Shown piece by piece: positions 30,433-31,935 of a stretch of DNA of 31,935 nucleotides (positions are counted from its first letter, which is position 1; every line of letters begins with the position of its first letter). Below the pieces are notes generated by a model. The model was not told the origin of the DNA, did no database searches, and was given only the letters and a program-made list of their open reading frames with translations. Position numbers and translations under genes: made by a program. The stretch comes from DASYAE01 sp036501535 (GTDB taxonomy: Bacteria > Actinomycetota > Actinomycetes > Streptomycetales > Catenulisporaceae): assembly GCA_036501535.1 (NCBI GenBank), contig DASYAE010000221.1, positions 1 through 31,935 on the forward strand, written 5' to 3'.

Positions 30433-31695
30433 TCAGGCACCGGCCGCGCGCCCGCGCTCACGCATACGCGTGATCGAGTAGAGTGCGGCAGCGAACGCGA
30501 GGTCGGAAAGCAGCATCAAGCCGATCGAGTACGTGTGCTTGGCGGTGTAGATCGCCCCCATCACCAGCGGCGGGACAAAGCCGCCGAGCCCGCCGATTGC
30601 GCCGACGATGCCGGTGACCGAACCGACCTCGGCGGCCGGAGCCACCCGGGCGACGAGCGCGAAGACCGAGCCGCTGGCCGTGCCAAGACCCGCCGCCATC
30701 ACCAGGAAGGCGATCGTACCGATCGGGGCGAGTAAGGGATCGAAGGCCTCCACGACGGCGAAAAGACCGACCACGCCGAGGGCCGCCGCGGTGACCTTGG
30801 CCGGGTGAATGTGGTCCGAGATGGTACCGCCGACCGCCCGCAGCACGACCGTGACCAGGGAAAACCCGGCAGCCCTCGTGCCCGCGTCGGTCGAGTCGAG
30901 ACCGTAGCTGTTGTGCAGGAAGGTCGGCAGATAAACACCGAACGCCACGATCCCACCGAAGCCGACCGCATAGAGCGCGGCGAGCTCCCAGGTCACGCTC
31001 AGCCGACCAGCCGAGGCCAGCCTGCGCGCGAGCGGCTGGGACGGCACCTGACGGTTCGGCGGGTTGCGCAGCGTCAGAAGGGCCAACACGCAGAACGCGG
31101 CCAGCGCGATCGAAACAATCCAGAAGGGCAGGTCCTCGCCGTGCTTGAAGATGCGCGGCGTGAAGAAGCTCGAGAGCGCGGTCCCGCCCATGCCCATGCC
31201 GAACACACCGGTGGCAAACCCGCGGCGGGAGGCCGGGAACCAGGCATTGACGTGCGGAATCCCGATGGCGAACGTCGTACCGCCGATACCGAGGATGAAC
31301 CCGACCAGCACCAGCGCCCAGTAGGAGCCCTTAGCCGGTATCAGCAGCAAGGTCGGAATAATGCTCAGCGCGCTGAACAGCGGAAACATCAACCGGGCGC
31401 CAAAGCGGTCGGTAAGCGCACCGACCGGGATACGGCCAAGCGACCCGATGATCACCGGAACGGCAGTGAGCGCGGAGAGCTGGAACGACGAGAATCCGAG
31501 CCTGCCCTGGAAGGTACTCGCCAGCGGGGCGATCAGGTTCCAGGACCAGAAGGTCAGCGCGAAACCGACGGTGGCGACCACCAGGTTGACGTAGGCCGCA
31601 GCCGGCGTCCGCTCCGCGCCGGCCACTTCCGGGGCACCGGAGGCACCAGGCCCGGACGTGCCGGGCTGGGCGGAGTGCTGCACGGTGCCCGCCAT
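30433..31695 (-). CDS. narK: NarK-type nitrate/nitrite transporter (MFS)
   Basis: The gene encodes 420 residues from the ATG at 31695, with GGGAGAGG upstream. About 12 hydrophobic helices follow a 35-residue hydrophilic N-terminus. The MFS loop signature is GRIPVGALTDRFGARLMFPL. The nitrate/nitrite-porter patterns are GFILGIGGTTFAIGIPHVNA in helix 4-5 and GLGTASGSVFALVARVAPAA with GSVTGIVGAIGGLGGFVPPL near the end. Members import nitrate or exchange it for nitrite. Leu321 (in DPLLAP) is encoded by TTA at 30735-30733, which could make expression bldA-dependent. No nitrate reductase gene is next to it in the window. It is divergent from a possible gene starting at 31774. Confidence 0.87.
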   Translation of the reverse strand: MAGTVQHSAQPGTSGPGASGAPEVAGAERTPAAAYVNLVVATVGFALTFWSWNLIAPLASTFQGRLGFSSFQLSALTAVPVIIGSLGRIPVGALTDRFGARLMFPLFSALSIIPTLLLIPAKGSYWALVLVGFILGIGGTTFAIGIPHVNAWFPASRRGFATGVFGMGMGGTALSSFFTPRIFKHGEDLPFWIVSIALAAFCVLALLTLRNPPNRQVPSQPLARRLASAGRLSVTWELAALYAVGFGGIVAFGVYLPTFLHNSYGLDSTDAGTRAAGFSLVTVVLRAVGGTISDHIHPAKVTAAALGVVGLFAVVEAFDPLLAPIGTIAFLVMAAGLGTASGSVFALVARVAPAAEVGSVTGIVGAIGGLGGFVPPLVMGAIYTAKHTYSIGLMLLSDLAFAAALYSITRMRERGRAAGA

Positions 31696-31773
31696 CGCCT
31701 CTCCCTATCGCGCCGATGCGTACGCGACGGCGCGGCATGACCAGCCGTCACCTAATGAACATACGGAGCCGGC

Positions 31774-31935
31774 ATGCCGTCGGCGCGCGGATCTGAGCCG
31801 AACGGGTGCCGCGGCCGACAGCCGCTCTGGTGGTGCGCGGCCAAAATCAAGATCAACGTCAACGTCAACGTCAACGTCAAAGGCAGCGATGACTGGAAGA
31901 TCAACGGCGTGCCTCCGGCGGGCCCTCCGCTGAGA
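31774..31935 (+). CDS. Possible 5' fragment of an unknown gene (runs off the window)
   Basis: An ATG at 31774 has GGAG five bases upstream and opens a frame that stays open to the window edge (54 codons). It includes a strictly alternating stretch, KIKINVNVNVNVKG, produced by an AACGTC tandem repeat. The polar/hydrophobic alternation would form a beta strand, or could simply be a repeat artefact. It is divergent from narK. The sequence is too short to name; it could equally be non-coding. Confidence 0.3.
   Translation, partial: MPSARGSEPNGCRGRQPLWWCAAKIKINVNVNVNVKGSDDWKINGVPPAGPPLR
31846..31881. repeat. AACGTC hexanucleotide tandem repeat
   Basis: Four exact AACGTC units run from 31855 to 31878, flanked by related ATCAAG/ATC and AAAGGC sequence. 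It is a second hexanucleotide tandem repeat, unrelated in sequence to the one at 13501. Confidence 0.85.

Overview
The window is very GC-rich DNA with long open frames on both strands, GTG starts, Shine-Dalgarno (SD) sites of the AGGAGG type, a SARP-type regulator and rare TTA leucine codons. This points to a filamentous actinomycete (Streptomyces, Catenulispora or a relative). The genus cannot be fixed from this stretch. No tRNA, rRNA, CRISPR array, transposase or integrase was seen.

Left flank (1-3659): a truncated CGNR/ABATE-type regulator gene; a divergent tandem DUF427 protein; an ArsR-type regulator translationally coupled to a small membrane/coiled-coil protein; and a secreted S53 (sedolisin) peptidase. 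Strong hairpins at 1473-1501 and 3694-3734 separate the convergent units.

Core (3759-19736, possibly to 22046 or 23368): a probable, apparently undescribed biosynthetic gene cluster. Its heart is a tightly packed nine-gene minus-strand operon. In transcription order it encodes an adenylating enzyme, two small acyl carrier proteins (ACPs), a FabF-type ketosynthase with an intact Cys-His-Lys-His set, a half-size ketosynthase-like partner, a 4-hydroxymandelate synthase (HmaS), a phytanoyl-CoA-dioxygenase-family Fe(II)/2-oxoglutarate enzyme, a DUF3050 haem-oxygenase-like diiron protein, and an unusually large (801 aa) thiamine-diphosphate (ThDP) enzyme. Around it lie a TesB-type thioesterase, a RibD/DHFR-like reductase, a second FabF-type ketosynthase divergent from a second adenylating enzyme with an altered P-loop, and a SARP regulator carrying a TTA codon (bldA-type control). 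An O-methyltransferase next to isocitrate lyase follows after 1.3 kb of DNA without a recognisable gene. No acyltransferase, ketoreductase, dehydratase or phosphopantetheinyl transferase is present. HmO and HpgT, the usual partners of HmaS in hydroxyphenylglycine synthesis, are also absent. The working model is inference: tyrosine-derived 4-hydroxymandelate, or an acid made from it, is activated, carried on the ACPs, extended or condensed, oxidised by two iron enzymes and processed by the ThDP enzyme, with O-methylation and thioesterase release.

Right flank (23477-31935): a DUF3048 membrane-anchored protein; a secreted GH64-type beta-1,3-glucanase with two near-identical CBM6 modules and two LacI-type palindromes upstream; a Ser/Thr kinase fused to a seven-bladed WD40 propeller; a phosphoribosyltransferase-like protein of unknown function; and a NarK-type nitrate/nitrite transporter with a TTA codon. 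A possible truncated gene containing a hexanucleotide repeat lies at the right edge. These look like ordinary chromosomal genes outside the cluster.
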